Assembly (NCBI GenBank): GCA_000198515.1
Contig: FP929140.1
Span: 4,004,527-4,068,526 of the forward strand
DNA: 64,000 nucleotides
Direction of reading: 5' to 3'
From: a gamma proteobacterium HdN1
GTDB taxonomy: Bacteria > Pseudomonadota > Gammaproteobacteria > Pseudomonadales > Ketobacteraceae
In this document: positions 1 through 8,694 of the stretch, one piece after another
How the letters are laid out: each line of letters begins with the position of its first letter
Position numbering within the stretch: the stretch's first letter is position 1
Notes under the pieces: model-generated
Told to the model about the DNA's origin: nothing
What the model saw: the letters and a program-made list of their open reading frames with translations, nothing else
Database searches by the model: none
Program-made: the position numbers and the translations under genes

Positions 1-34
1 GCACTACTTGCGTGTGTTTTTCAGGAGTTTTTTT

Positions 35-544
35 ATGTCGATTTTTAATCGTGGTCATCTTTTTGGTTTGATCGCAGCCGTAGCGATTGCCGGCTGCTCA
101 AGCTCAGCTGAAGACACTACTGCCGTCGATGAAGGTGCAGGCACTGCCGTTGTAGCGCCCGTTACCAGCACGACCGACACGGGTGCGTCTACTTCTAGCA
201 TCCTTAGCCAGCGCGTTGTGTACTTTGATTTCGACAAATCTGCCGTTCGCGCAGACGCGTATGAAATTCTTCAAGCGCACGCTCAGTACTTGAGTTCGCA
301 TGCTGGCGCGCGTATTCGCATCGAAGGTCATGCTGACGAGCGCGGCACGCGCGAGTACAACATGGCACTGGGCGAACGCCGTGCAAAAGCGGTTCAAAGC
401 TTCCTCAACGCTAACGGCGCTGGCGCAGGCCAACTCGAAGTCGTTAGCTACGGCGAAGAAAACCCAATCGCTCTTGGTCACGACGAAGCCTCTTGGGCAC
501 AAAACCGTCGTTCTGAACTGGTTTACACGTCCGAAGCTCCCTAA
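35..544 (+). CDS. pal: Peptidoglycan-associated lipoprotein Pal
   Basis: Outer-membrane lipoprotein of the Tol-Pal system, which tethers the outer membrane to peptidoglycan and helps it constrict at division. The ATG at 35 follows an AGGAG at 23-27 and gives 169 residues; an upstream in-frame TTG at 8 has no such site. The N-terminus is a lipoprotein signal ending in IAGC with Cys21 as the lipidated residue. A Thr/Ala/Ser-rich linker leads to an OmpA-like peptidoglycan-binding domain (about 62-166) with VYFDFDKS and the helix-forming NRRSELVY end. Its stop overlaps the cpoB start by one base, so the two are translationally coupled. The rest of the tol operon lies left of the window. Confidence 0.96.
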   Translation: MSIFNRGHLFGLIAAVAIAGCSSSAEDTTAVDEGAGTAVVAPVTSTTDTGASTSSILSQRVVYFDFDKSAVRADAYEILQAHAQYLSSHAGARIRIEGHADERGTREYNMALGERRAKAVQSFLNANGAGAGQLEVVSYGEENPIALGHDEASWAQNRRSELVYTSEAP

Positions 545-1488
545 TGCGAACTTGCGTTATTCATAACGCAGCCGCATTAGCGCTTGCAGCAATGGTCGGT
601 TTTGCGCCGGCCATTGCGGCACCGGTAGTCGAGCAGCGTTCCGCCGTTTCCGACAATGCAACGATGCTTGATTCCACCGATTATGGGCCAAGCTCTTATT
701 CCTCCACGCCTGCTAGCGGCGGCTCTATCTATGGGCCAACATCCGGTAGCCAGCCAGCTCCCACCACACCGCCACGTTATACGCAGCCACGATCTTCATC
801 GGGTGCTGCAACGGCGCCGGCCAGTGGACAGTGGGAAATCTATCGCCAGCTTCAGCAGTTACAAGACGAAGTCCAACAGCTTCGTGGAATGGTTGAGCGG
901 CAGAATTTCGAAATTGAGCAGATTCGTAAGCAACAGCGCGATACCTACCGTGACTTGGATATGCGTATTAACCAAGGCTCCGGTTCTGCAGCGGGTGGAA
1001 CGACAGGTGAACCTGCGGCGAACGCCGGCCTTTCAGATTCCGCTAAGCCGGTAGCGAATGGTGCGGGCTCTGTCATTGGTAGCGCGAATGGGCAGCTGAA
1101 TCCTGCAACTGAAGAGGAAAAACGCGCCTATACGCTTGCGCTGGATAACGTTAAATCCAAGCAATACCAAAAGGCGATTTCACAACTCGAATCCTTGCTT
1201 ACAACCGCGCCAAACAGCCAGATTGTGCCTAACGCGCACTATTGGCTGGGTGAATTGTATATGGTGGCACAGCCAACCGATTTGGATCGGGCGAAAGCGC
1301 ATTTTCAGGAATTACTGAAGTACTACGCCGATAATCCTAAAGTCCCAGATGCATTATTCAAGCTGGGCAAGCTGAGCGCGTTACGAGGCGAGAATGATCG
1401 CGCAAAGCTCTATTTTAACCGAGTGATCAAGGAATTTCCCGACACTCAGGCCGCGACGCTCGCAAAAGACTACCTTCGGCGGCCGTAG
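544..1488 (+). CDS. cpoB: Cell division coordinator CpoB (YbgF)
   Basis: Periplasmic partner of the Tol-Pal machine that couples peptidoglycan synthesis to outer-membrane constriction. The 314-residue product has a Sec signal peptide (about 1-26, ending AIAA), a Ser/Pro/Gly-rich linker, a coiled coil (about 97-145, QLQQLQDEVQQL) that trimerises in the family, another low-complexity linker, and TPR-like repeats (about 196-314; YWLGELYM, ALFKLGKL). ATG overlaps the pal stop (TAATG). The order pal-cpoB is the usual end of the tol-pal operon. Confidence 0.94.
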   Translation: MRTCVIHNAAALALAAMVGFAPAIAAPVVEQRSAVSDNATMLDSTDYGPSSYSSTPASGGSIYGPTSGSQPAPTTPPRYTQPRSSSGAATAPASGQWEIYRQLQQLQDEVQQLRGMVERQNFEIEQIRKQQRDTYRDLDMRINQGSGSAAGGTTGEPAANAGLSDSAKPVANGAGSVIGSANGQLNPATEEEKRAYTLALDNVKSKQYQKAISQLESLLTTAPNSQIVPNAHYWLGELYMVAQPTDLDRAKAHFQELLKYYADNPKVPDALFKLGKLSALRGENDRAKLYFNRVIKEFPDTQAATLAKDYLRRP

Positions 1489-1520
1489 CACACTTCGCCG
1501 CGAAGGGATTGCCTCCAACT

Positions 1521-2177
1521 ATGTCGTTACCAACCGCGTCGTTACGCATTACCGAAATCTTCCACTCCCTGCAGGGTGAAACTCGCACGCTGGGCTTGCC
1601 CACCGTGTTTGTGCGCCTCACCGGATGTCCGTTGCGTTGCCAATACTGCGACACCGCCTATGCATTTTCGGGCGGCCAACAGATGTCGTTGGAACAAATT
1701 CTTGAAACGGTTGCAGGTTTTCGCACTCACTATGTCACCGTGACGGGCGGTGAACCGCTGGCCCAGCCCAATTGCATCCCTTTGCTGCAAGCGCTTTGCG
1801 ACCAAGGTTACGAAGTGTCGCTTGAAACCAGCGGCGCGCTGGATATTTCCGAAATCGACGCGCGCGTGGTTCGGGTTGTCGATCTCAAAACGCCAGGTTC
1901 TGGCGAAATGCACCGCAATCTTTACGAGAATATCAAGTACCTTCAGCCGCACGATCAGGTCAAGTTTGTGCTTTGCAGCCGCCAGGATTATGACTGGGCG
2001 CGCGCCAAACTCCTCGAATACGATTTGTGCAACCGAGTCAGCGATGTCTTGTTTTCGCCGTCGTGGGGTCAGCTCGACGCGACAGAGCTTGCAGAGTGGA
2101 TTTTGGCCGATCGCTTGCCTGTGCGCTTTCAAATGCAGCTGCATAAATTGCTTTGGGCAGATGCGGCTGGGCATTAA
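1521..2177 (+). CDS. queE: 7-carboxy-7-deazaguanine synthase QueE
   Basis: Radical SAM enzyme that converts 6-carboxy-tetrahydropterin to 7-carboxy-7-deazaguanine on the way to queuosine in tRNA. The cluster-binding motif is C36-x3-C40-x2-C43 (GCPLRCQYC), followed by TVTGGEPLAQ, the SAM-binding glycine motif. The ATG at 1521 sits 12 bases after GAAGGGA; a TTG at 1509 is in frame but directly abuts that site. 218 residues is the normal length. queC lies 130 bases downstream, so two consecutive pathway steps are adjacent. Confidence 0.94.
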   Translation: MSLPTASLRITEIFHSLQGETRTLGLPTVFVRLTGCPLRCQYCDTAYAFSGGQQMSLEQILETVAGFRTHYVTVTGGEPLAQPNCIPLLQALCDQGYEVSLETSGALDISEIDARVVRVVDLKTPGSGEMHRNLYENIKYLQPHDQVKFVLCSRQDYDWARAKLLEYDLCNRVSDVLFSPSWGQLDATELAEWILADRLPVRFQMQLHKLLWADAAGH

Positions 2178-2207
2178 TTGCGTCAAAGCCGTTTTCCACG
2201 AGCCATT

Positions 2208-2249
2208 CTTGTCGAAGCGATTTCTATACTTGTCGAAGCGATTTCTATA
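2208..2249 (+). repeat. Perfect 21-bp tandem duplication after queE
   Basis: Two identical, directly adjacent 21-bp units (2208-2228 and 2229-2249), each containing TTGTCGAAGCGATTTC, in the queE-queC spacer 31 bases after the queE stop. There is no inverted symmetry, and the unit is not seen elsewhere in the window. Confidence 0.9.
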
Positions 2250-2307
2250 GAAGCATTCTCCACGCCCGCAAATTTTACCAATCATCCACGAACAAGCGAG
2301 GTTTGCG

Positions 2308-3009
2308 ATGAGCAATCACCGCGCAGCCATTGTGCTGCTCTCAGGCGGCTTAGATTCCGCCACATGCCTAGCGCTGGCGCGTCAGCAGGGTTTTGACGTC
2401 TACGCGCTTAGCTTCTCCTACGGGCAGCGCCATAGCGTTGAATTGGAAGCTTCGCGCCGCGTTGCGCACGCGCTCGGTGCCACGGCACATCGAATCGCCA
2501 ATATTGATCTTGCCGCCTTTGGCGGTTCAGCGCTCACCGATCTGTCCATTGATGTGCCCGTCGCTGCGCCAAATGCGCCTGTAGACCACTCTGAAGAAAT
2601 TCCGATTACCTACGTACCTGCGCGTAATACCATCTTTTTGTCGTATGCGCTCGCTTGGGCGGAAGTGCTGGAGTCTGACGATATTTTCATTGGCGTGAAT
2701 GCCGTCGATTATTCCGGTTACCCCGATTGCCGCCTAGAGTTTATCAATGCATTTGAAACGATGGCGAATCTTGCCACTCGCAGGGCTGTAGAAGGGGCAA
2801 AGCTCCACATTCACGCGCCGCTGATGAAGATGAGCAAAGCGCAGATCATTGAGGTGGGCGTGAGCCTCGGCGTAGACTACGGAGCAACGATCTCCTGCTA
2901 TCAGGCGGACGATCAGGGGGCTGCCTGCGGCGCGTGCGACAGCTGTCGGCTACGCCGTGAAGGCTTTCTGCAAGCAGGGGTGCCCGACCCTACGCTCTAT
3001 CAAGGCTAA
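2308..3009 (+). CDS. queC: 7-cyano-7-deazaguanine synthase QueC
   Basis: ATP-dependent enzyme that turns 7-carboxy-7-deazaguanine into preQ0. The PP-loop SGGLDSAT is at about residues 11-18. The C-terminal zinc site is made of four cysteines spaced C-x9-C-x2-C-x2-C (ACGACDSC region, about 196-216). The 233 residues match the family. A GCGAGG at 2295-2300 precedes the ATG. It follows queE on the same strand, probably as one unit. Confidence 0.95.
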   Translation: MSNHRAAIVLLSGGLDSATCLALARQQGFDVYALSFSYGQRHSVELEASRRVAHALGATAHRIANIDLAAFGGSALTDLSIDVPVAAPNAPVDHSEEIPITYVPARNTIFLSYALAWAEVLESDDIFIGVNAVDYSGYPDCRLEFINAFETMANLATRRAVEGAKLHIHAPLMKMSKAQIIEVGVSLGVDYGATISCYQADDQGAACGACDSCRLRREGFLQAGVPDPTLYQG

Positions 3010-3152
3010 TTTGCGGTGTAGCTCTATGAGAGCTTTCATCCCGCGTGAGCTTTAATGAGGCGTGAGCAAAACTGTTGGCGGTTGTTTTTTGCGCAACTCA
3101 TTGGTTGCATAAGGGCAATTTGAAATTTCCTGATAATTTTCTGAAAAAAAAC

Positions 3153-3180
3153 TTGTCATCTCATCAGGAATCAGTAATAT
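3153..3180 (+). promoter_or_regulatory. Sigma70-type promoter for tRNA-Lys
   Basis: TTGTCA at 3153-3158 and TAATAT at 3175-3180 with a 16-base spacer. The predicted start is about 3187, only a few bases before the tRNA, and a G+C-rich stretch follows as in stringently controlled stable-RNA promoters. Assigned by pattern and position only. Confidence 0.6.
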
Positions 3181-3191
3181 ACGCATCCGTC

Positions 3192-3267
3192 GGGTCGTTA
3201 GCTCAGTCGGTAGAGCAGTTGGCTTTTAACCAATTGGTCGATGGTTCGAGTCCATCACGACCCACCA
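3192..3267 (+). tRNA. tRNA-Lys (anticodon TTT)
   Basis: A 76-base cloverleaf. Acceptor stem GGGTCGT pairs with ACGACCC; D arm at 3201-3216; anticodon loop CTTTTAA with TTT at 3225-3227; T arm GATGG/CCATC around TTCGAGT; encoded CCA at 3265-3267. It follows queC as in Pseudomonas. Confidence 0.97.
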
Positions 3268-3277
3268 TATAAAACAA

Positions 3278-3307
3278 GGGCCTGCAGAAATGCAGGCCCT
3301 TTTTTTT
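3278..3307 (+). terminator. Intrinsic terminator of tRNA-Lys
   Basis: Perfect 9-bp stem GGGCCTGCA / TGCAGGCCC with a GAAA tetraloop, followed by eight T residues. It lies 10 bases after the tRNA. Confidence 0.95.
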
Positions 3308-3381
3308 GGGCTCGCAGGAACAAACACAGAAACAAACTGGTTTGGGTGGCCGATTGAGATTTTTAATCTAGCCGCTAGGCG

Positions 3382-3645
3382 GTGATGTGTGCCAGCTATT
3401 GGGAGGGCGCCAAGGCGCCAAGAATGGCTGCTGCTCTCTTGGACGAAATGTTAGCCGCCCGACGCGAGGCAGGACTGACACAGGCGCAGGCGCAGGTTGC
3501 CGAGCGTATGGGCACTAAAGCCCCGGCGGTGACCCGTCTGGAAAATGCGCTGGCGTCGGGCAAGCACTCTCCCAGCCTCGATACCTTGCGCAAGTATGCA
3601 GCGGCCACCGGCAAGCGGCTGGAAATCCGCTTTGTACAGCCATGA
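3382..3645 (+). CDS. XRE-family HTH protein, HigA-like, probably 5'-truncated
   Basis: Short helix-turn-helix protein (87 residues from the GTG at 3382; an ATG at 3423 would give 73). The core REAGLTQAQAQVAERMG...APAVTRLE is an XRE helix-turn-helix, and the tail SLDTLRKYAAATGKRLEIRF is the usual end of HigA-type antitoxins. Family members normally carry 20-30 more N-terminal residues and often a toxin gene next door. Here stops close the frame upstream, no ribosome site is clear, and no toxin is visible, so it is either an orphan regulator or a decayed antitoxin. Its place just behind a tRNA terminator would fit a remnant of an integrated element, but no att duplication was seen. Confidence 0.6.
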   Translation: MMCASYWEGAKAPRMAAALLDEMLAARREAGLTQAQAQVAERMGTKAPAVTRLENALASGKHSPSLDTLRKYAAATGKRLEIRFVQP

Positions 3646-3709
3646 AACGGGTGTAGGTTGGCGGGCACGCATGAATGCAGCCCTGAAGGACTGTCTAAAG
3701 ACGCGCTCT

Positions 3710-3750
3710 CCAGCGTAACTTAGCTACCGCCCAGCGTAACTTAACTACTG
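3710..3750 (+). repeat. Imperfect 21-bp tandem repeat
   Basis: CCAGCGTAACTTAGCTACCG (3710-3729) recurs 21 bases later (3731-3750) with two changes. It is the only structure seen in the 242-base gap between the HTH gene and nadA. Confidence 0.75.
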
Positions 3751-3887
3751 GACAGTAGACGATGGTTCCAGCCGCTCGCCGCGTAGCTCTTGAAACCGCG
3801 TTCCAATACCCCCACTCAATCAAGCATTGAATCCTGCGCGAATTTTCATTATAACGCTCACCAGCCATTCAAAGCGGAGTTCCTACC

Positions 3888-4937
3888 ATGGTGCTGTCTC
3901 GCGAAGCCATTAGAAATCACCTAGACCATTTAGGTCAGCCAGAAACACGCGACCTTCAGCGTGACGCCAAGCTTAAGGAGGTGATCCGTGAGCGCCTGAA
4001 GCGCGAAAACGCGGTGCTGGTCGCCCATTACTATACCGACCCCGAGATTCAGGCTTTGGCGGAGGAAACTGGGGGGTGTGTTTCAGACTCTCTCGAAATG
4101 GCACGCTTTGGCAAAGAGCACCCAGCGCAAACCCTGATTGTGGCGGGTGTGCGTTTTATGGGTGAAACGGCCAAAATTTTAAGCCCAGAAAAACGTGTGC
4201 TAATGCCGACGCTGGAAGCAACCTGTTCGTTGGATATTGGCTGCCCGATTGATCAATTCAGTAAATTTTGCGACGCCAACCCCGACCATGAAGTCGTTGT
4301 TTATGCCAATACTTCGGCAGACGTCAAGGCACGGGCGGATTGGGTGGTGACGTCTTCGATTGCGGTTCGCCTCGTCGAACATCTGGCTGAGCAAGGCAAG
4401 CGTATTCTATGGGCGCCCGACCAGCATCTGGGGAGCTATATCAAGACGAAGACCGGAGCAGACATGCTGCTATGGGATGGCGCTTGTATCGTGCATGAGG
4501 AGTTTAAGGCCAAGGCGCTGGAGGATCTCAAAAAGGTGCATCCCGATGCCGCCATCCTTGTACACCCAGAATCACCGGCACCGGTCGTTGCGCTGGCCGA
4601 TGTAGTTGGCTCAACCTCGCAACTGATCGCGGCGGCCGCACGCCTGCCTAACCCCGTCTTTATTGTCGCTACCGACAAGGGCATTTTTTACAAAATGCAG
4701 CAGGCCGCGCCCAATAAACTATTCATCGAAGCACCCACAGCCGGTTCTGGTGCTAGCTGCCAATCTTGCGCACATTGCCCTTGGATGGCGCTGAACGCGC
4801 TGGATAATATCGCAACGGCGTTTGATCGGAACGACAACGAGATCTTGGTAGATCCGGTGGTGGCGAAACGCGCGTTGATTCCGTTGGATCGGATGTTGGC
4901 GTTTGGCGCGGAGCTGCGGCGCCAGAACCGGTTGTGA
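3888..4937 (+). CDS. nadA: Quinolinate synthase NadA
   Basis: Condenses iminoaspartate with dihydroxyacetone phosphate to quinolinate in de novo NAD synthesis, using a [4Fe-4S] cluster. The cluster cysteines fall at C113, C200 and C297, the positions used in the E. coli enzyme; C297 lies in [10 protein letters not shown]. The 349 residues are normal length. The ATG at 3888 has GCGGAG at 3874-3879. It is convergent with bepA 22 bases away and no terminator is evident between them. Confidence 0.96.
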   Translation: MVLSREAIRNHLDHLGQPETRDLQRDAKLKEVIRERLKRENAVLVAHYYTDPEIQALAEETGGCVSDSLEMARFGKEHPAQTLIVAGVRFMGETAKILSPEKRVLMPTLEATCSLDIGCPIDQFSKFCDANPDHEVVVYANTSADVKARADWVVTSSIAVRLVEHLAEQGKRILWAPDQHLGSYIKTKTGADMLLWDGACIVHEEFKAKALEDLKKVHPDAAILVHPESPAPVVALADVVGSTSQLIAAAARLPNPVFIVATDKGIFYKMQQAAPNKLFIEAPTAGSGASCQSCAHCPWMALNALDNIATAFDRNDNEILVDPVVAKRALIPLDRMLAFGAELRRQNRL

Positions 4938-4959
4938 GATTAGACGCACCAGAAACCCC

Positions 4960-6519
4960 TCAAAGCTCCAGATCTTTCCGAGAACGCTCCATCTCCTGGA
5001 TCCGGTTTTGAATTCGCGCCGTAGCCTCAAAGTTACGGGTGGCCAGCGGTAGGGCAAAGGTCAGTTGCTCGATCGCGCGGTCAAGGAGGCCGTGCTCAAA
5101 GAGATATTCGCTCTGCGCCTGATATACGCCAAGCCGATCGCCCTTTTTGCCGTAGCTCTCTGCAAGCAAATTCCAAAGGGAAGGGCTGGAGTGGTGTCGC
5201 GCCAATACCTGCCGCAGCAACACGATCGTTGCATCGGGATTCCCAGCGCGTAATTGTGCTTCTGCCAGCATGGTGTTTACCGCAGGATTGTCGGGAGACA
5301 GGCGTTTGGCGGCGTTCAGGGTTGCAATCCCTTCCGGAAATTTACGTTCGGCCAGATAAATCTCCGCCTCTGCAAGGCGATACGCGAGCCGCTCGGGGCG
5401 CTCTCGAATTAGTTTCGAGGCGAGCGTATGCGCTTTGTCAAACTGATAGAGCCGCAAATAAAGGAGTGCAAGGCCGTAGTCGAGTGGCTCGTTGAGCAGA
5501 GAATCGCTGTTGCTTCTTTGTGCGTGCGCAGCGCGTTGTGCCTCTAACTGTTTTAGCAGGGCGCTTGGGTCTTTGGCGAAGCGGCTGGTGATGCGATACT
5601 TCATCAGCTGAAATTCGAGGCTGTCAGTGCTGCGCTTCGGCGGATAGCGCCCTGCACGAGTGCGAGCCGTGGTGATGCGATTTTCGGTAACGGGGTGTGT
5701 TAGCAGAAAGTCGGGTGGCGTTTCGCCGCTAAAGCGGTTGGCTTTCGACATTTGCTCAAAAAAATCGGCCATCCCCGATACGGCCATTCCGGAGCGAGCA
5801 AGCGTTTGCATGCCGACTTCATCCGCTTCGGTCTCGTTGTGTCGGCTAAAGCGTAGCTGCTGGTCGATCATCGCGGCTTGGGTCGTCGCTAACGCAGCCA
5901 TCCCAGCGTCGGCACCCACAGTAGACATCAGGACGACGCTCGCCAGCAGTGCGCTGAGCGCTGCAATGGAGTTGGCCTTCTGGTTTTCCAAGCCGCGCGC
6001 GAAATGCCGCTGACTTAGGTGAGCGAGTTCGTGCGCAAGCACTCCCGCAAGTTCATTTTCGTTGCGAGCGTAGAGAAAAAGCCCAGCATTGATGCCGATG
6101 ATGCCGCCCGGAACCGCAAAAGCGTTGATTTCTGAGCTGTTCACGATTACGAGAGAGAGGTTCGGATCTTTTAGCTCGCTATTTGATGCCAAACGTAGCA
6201 GCAGGTTTTCAACGTAGTCCAGCAGCAGCGGGTCTTCAATTGTGGGGGCTTGTGCGCGCAACATCCGCAGCCAAGCGGTTCCCACAGTTTTTTCACGTTC
6301 CGGACTTATGATCGCATTGGAGCGGTCACCGATTGTGGGCAACCGCGATTCAGCGGCTTTGAGGGGGACGTGTGGTAGCAACCAGAGCAGCATGCTCAAC
6401 AGCATGGTAACGCCTGCGCGTCGTGGCCGCCGAGCGGGGGGGAGAGGGCGGTAGTGTGTCGCTGACGTGGGCTGAAACGGAAGATGCATGTGTGGTTGTA
6501 CGTAGTGGGTCAAGTTCAT
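4960..6519 (-). CDS. bepA: Periplasmic M48 metalloprotease with TPR domain (BepA/YfgC family)
   Basis: Periplasmic protease-chaperone that clears or matures stalled outer-membrane proteins such as LptD. The zinc motif is H163-E-L-A-H167, with the third ligand in NETEADEVG (about E231) and a downstream LTHPVTENR histidine segment. The C-terminal half is TPR-like (about 340-500). A hydrophobic stretch at about 38-55 should be the signal peptide; about 37 residues precede it, so the true start may be Met11 or near Met39. No ribosome site decides this. The neighbourhood (nadA on one side, a TusA-like gene on the other) is conserved in Pseudomonas. Confidence 0.93.
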   Translation of the reverse strand: MNLTHYVQPHMHLPFQPTSATHYRPLPPARRPRRAGVTMLLSMLLWLLPHVPLKAAESRLPTIGDRSNAIISPEREKTVGTAWLRMLRAQAPTIEDPLLLDYVENLLLRLASNSELKDPNLSLVIVNSSEINAFAVPGGIIGINAGLFLYARNENELAGVLAHELAHLSQRHFARGLENQKANSIAALSALLASVVLMSTVGADAGMAALATTQAAMIDQQLRFSRHNETEADEVGMQTLARSGMAVSGMADFFEQMSKANRFSGETPPDFLLTHPVTENRITTARTRAGRYPPKRSTDSLEFQLMKYRITSRFAKDPSALLKQLEAQRAAHAQRSNSDSLLNEPLDYGLALLYLRLYQFDKAHTLASKLIRERPERLAYRLAEAEIYLAERKFPEGIATLNAAKRLSPDNPAVNTMLAEAQLRAGNPDATIVLLRQVLARHHSSPSLWNLLAESYGKKGDRLGVYQAQSEYLFEHGLLDRAIEQLTFALPLATRNFEATARIQNRIQEMERSRKDLEL

Positions 6520-6691
6520 TCCAGCCAGAGGCAGTTCGCGTGACGATGCAGGTTGGGTGCGTGGATCAAGCCTAGTTTTGTAGGAAAAATCCGTATATTC
6601 AATCCCAGCGCCTAGTTTCTTTGCGTATAAAGCCTTTTCTCTTACTCAATCAGGGTGCTTTTCCCTATACTTGATACAAGTAAGCGTCAAA

Positions 6692-6720
6692 TCAAACAAG
6701 AACGCGTCAAACAAGAACGC
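6692..6720 (+). repeat. 15-bp-period tandem repeat before the TusA-like gene
   Basis: TCAAACAAGAACGC occurs at 6692-6705 and 6707-6720. It lies in the leader about 50 bases upstream of the ATG at 6773. Confidence 0.8.
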
Positions 6721-6772
6721 TCTATACGATAAGACAAGGGCTGTGTACCTAGTCAGACAACAGGCAGCGAGG

Positions 6773-7051
6773 ATGGTTGTGATTCCGTTTGAAGTATCTC
6801 GTCATGAGGTGGATGCCCAGGGGCTTTCCTGCCCAATGCCGCTGCTAAAACTGAAACAGCAGATTCATCGTATGGCAGACGGCGAAGAAGTCGTCGTGCT
6901 GGCTACGGACGGCGGGTCTGTGCGTGACTTTGAAGCCTATTGTAAACAAGCAGGGCATACTCTGTCTTACGAATACCGCGGCGATTGCCATGTCTTTGTG
7001 GTGCGCAAGCATGGACTTGCGGAGACGGCTCCTGATGAGCAGGTGCGATAG
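6773..7051 (+). CDS. TusA-family sulfur carrier protein
   Basis: Small sulfurtransferase carrier (92 residues) with the TusA signature GLSCPMPLLKLKQQI; the Cys in SCPMP carries persulfide sulfur in the family. The hydrophobic C-terminal strand has a second Cys. The orthologue at this position in Pseudomonas has been linked to molybdenum-cofactor and nitrate metabolism, known from that genus and not shown here. The start is uncertain: GCGAGG directly abuts the ATG at 6773, so the GTG at 6779 with 6-base spacing may be the real one. Its stop is immediately followed by the next ATG. Confidence 0.9.
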   Translation: MVVIPFEVSRHEVDAQGLSCPMPLLKLKQQIHRMADGEEVVVLATDGGSVRDFEAYCKQAGHTLSYEYRGDCHVFVVRKHGLAETAPDEQVR

Positions 7052-8134
7052 ATGCTAAGAATGGTGCGTGCTTGGTATCAGCGTTATTTTTCCAATGATG
7101 AATCCATCATCATTATTCTATTGATTGCGGGTTTCTCCGCGATACTCGCGACCTTGGGCGGCATTCTTGCGCCCGTACTGGCGGCGATTGTGCTTGCCTA
7201 TTTGTTGCAGGGCATCATTAACCAACTAGCTGCTTGGCGTGTGCCCAAAACGCTCGCACTCGCCGGCGTTTATGCGCTGTTTCTGGGGAGTCTCGCGAGT
7301 TTTCTGTTTGTCTTGGTGCCGCTCACGTGGGGGCAGTTGGTGCGCTTGGTTAGCGTTCAGCTACCGCTCCTGGTGACGGAGGGTGCTCGCGTGTTAAGGA
7401 TGCTGCCGCTGGAGTATCCAGAAATCGTGTCCGAACAGTGGATTTCGGATGTCAGCACTGTGTTGACCACACGTATGAATACGCTGGTGGATTCTGTAGT
7501 TTCGTTTTCCGTCTCTAGTTTGCCAAGCGTGATGGACACGATGATTTTTATCGTTCTATTGCCGCTGCTGGTGTTTTTTTTCTTGAAGGACAAAGATCGC
7601 CTGATCGCTTGGTTCGTAGGCTTTCTTCCTCAGGAACGCCCGTTTATGAATCGGGTAATGTCCGAGATGAACATCCAGATTGCGAACTATGTGCGCGGAA
7701 AAGCCATTGAGATTCTTATCACCGGCTCGATTACCTATGTGGCATTTTTGCTGCTGGGGCTTCAATATGCGGCACTACTCGCCTTTATGGTGGGGTTGAG
7801 CGTAGTGATTCCCTACATCGGCGTCGTGTTAGTAACGGTTCCGGTTGTGGTCGTTGCCTATTTTCAATTTGGATGGGGTGCAGATTTCTTTGCCGTTATG
7901 GTGGTGCACCTGATTATTCAGACCTTGGATGGCAACCTGCTGGTGCCGCTGTTGTTCTCGGAGGCGGTGAATCTGCATCCGATTGCAATCATGGTGGCGG
8001 TGCTTGTCTTTGGTGGCGTATGGGGAATATGGGGGCTGTTCTTTGCGATTCCGCTTGCTACTTTGGTCAACGCGATTTTCAGCTCTTGGCCACGCGAGGA
8101 GCCGCCATCCAACCGCGTGGATTGGATGGACTGA
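7052..8134 (+). CDS. AI-2E family (PerM/YdiK-type) transporter
   Basis: Polytopic inner-membrane protein of 360 residues with about eight hydrophobic segments: paired N-terminal helices (about 21-60), a helix at about 72-98, a soluble loop at about 100-165, and a C-terminal cluster with the family pattern GLSVVIPYIGVVLVTVP and GVWGIWGLFFAIPLA. The family includes AI-2 exporters and Na+/H+ antiporters, so the substrate cannot be assigned. ATG starts on the base after the tusA-like stop, indicating coupled translation. Confidence 0.9.
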   Translation: MLRMVRAWYQRYFSNDESIIIILLIAGFSAILATLGGILAPVLAAIVLAYLLQGIINQLAAWRVPKTLALAGVYALFLGSLASFLFVLVPLTWGQLVRLVSVQLPLLVTEGARVLRMLPLEYPEIVSEQWISDVSTVLTTRMNTLVDSVVSFSVSSLPSVMDTMIFIVLLPLLVFFFLKDKDRLIAWFVGFLPQERPFMNRVMSEMNIQIANYVRGKAIEILITGSITYVAFLLLGLQYAALLAFMVGLSVVIPYIGVVLVTVPVVVVAYFQFGWGADFFAVMVVHLIIQTLDGNLLVPLLFSEAVNLHPIAIMVAVLVFGGVWGIWGLFFAIPLATLVNAIFSSWPREEPPSNRVDWMD

Positions 8135-8143
8135 CCTGCGCCG

Positions 8144-8632
8144 TTAATTGCGCGCGCTGGAACGGCGCAGCGCTTGTGCAGCGTCTAGCACTTCATCAAC
8201 GTGCTCAGCGACTTTTACCTTGCGCCATTCTTGGCGGAGGATTCCGTCCTGATCAATTAGGAACGTGCTGCGTTCTACGCTCATCACCTGTTTACCTAAG
8301 AGGTTTTGGGGGCGGATGACATCAAAAAGGTGGCAGAGGCTACCGTCGCTATCGGTAATCAGCTCGAAGGGCAGCTGAAGGTCTTCCTTGAATTGCTCGT
8401 GGGAGCGCAAGGTGTCGCGGGAGATTCCAAAAATCACCGTTTTTGCCTGCTTGAACTCTTCATAGCTATCGCGAAAGTCACTGGCTTCGGTCGTACAGCC
8501 GGGGGTGTGGTCTTTTGGATAAAAAAACAGCACAACGTTCCAGCCGCGTAGGGTTGACAACTTTACGTCTTTGAGGCGGGTCGCCTGGGCGAAGAAATCA
8601 GGCACAGGGGTGTCGAGTTCTATGGGGTTCAT
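8144..8632 (-). CDS. bcp: Thioredoxin-dependent peroxiredoxin (BCP/PrxQ family)
   Basis: Reduces hydroperoxides. The peroxidatic Cys46 lies in YPKDHTPGCTTEA. The resolving Cys that usually follows five residues later in the same helix is a Ser here (EASDF). The next cysteine is C100 (DGSLCHLF), which could act as an alternative resolving residue as in other PrxQ subgroups; otherwise the protein would be 1-Cys. 162 residues. It runs toward the perM-like gene and is followed upstream by gcvR on the same strand. Confidence 0.94.
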   Translation of the reverse strand: MNPIELDTPVPDFFAQATRLKDVKLSTLRGWNVVLFFYPKDHTPGCTTEASDFRDSYEEFKQAKTVIFGISRDTLRSHEQFKEDLQLPFELITDSDGSLCHLFDVIRPQNLLGKQVMSVERSTFLIDQDGILRQEWRKVKVAEHVDEVLDAAQALRRSSARN

Positions 8633-8642
8633 GCGGGTATCC

Positions 8643-8681
8643 CGTATTGTTGTTCTGTATTGTTATTCTGTATTGTGATCC
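8643..8681 (+). repeat. 13-bp repeat, three copies
   Basis: TGTATTGTTATTC-like units at 8643-8655, 8656-8668 and 8669-8681, each differing by one to three bases. They fill the 62-base gap between the gcvR stop and the bcp start, so they sit in the leader of bcp. Confidence 0.8.
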
Positions 8682-8694
8682 TAAGTTGCGGCGG

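Noticed and set aside
2178-2307. preQ1 riboswitch upstream of queC
   Set aside because: The spacer is mostly a 21-bp tandem duplication and shows no preQ1 pseudoknot pattern.
3075-3272. 65-codon frame across tRNA-Lys
   Set aside because: It reads through the tRNA and its promoter, with no family-like sequence.
3308-3381. attR-like duplication of the tRNA-Lys 3' end
   Set aside because: No copy of the tRNA 3' sequence was seen downstream, so integration at this tRNA cannot be claimed.
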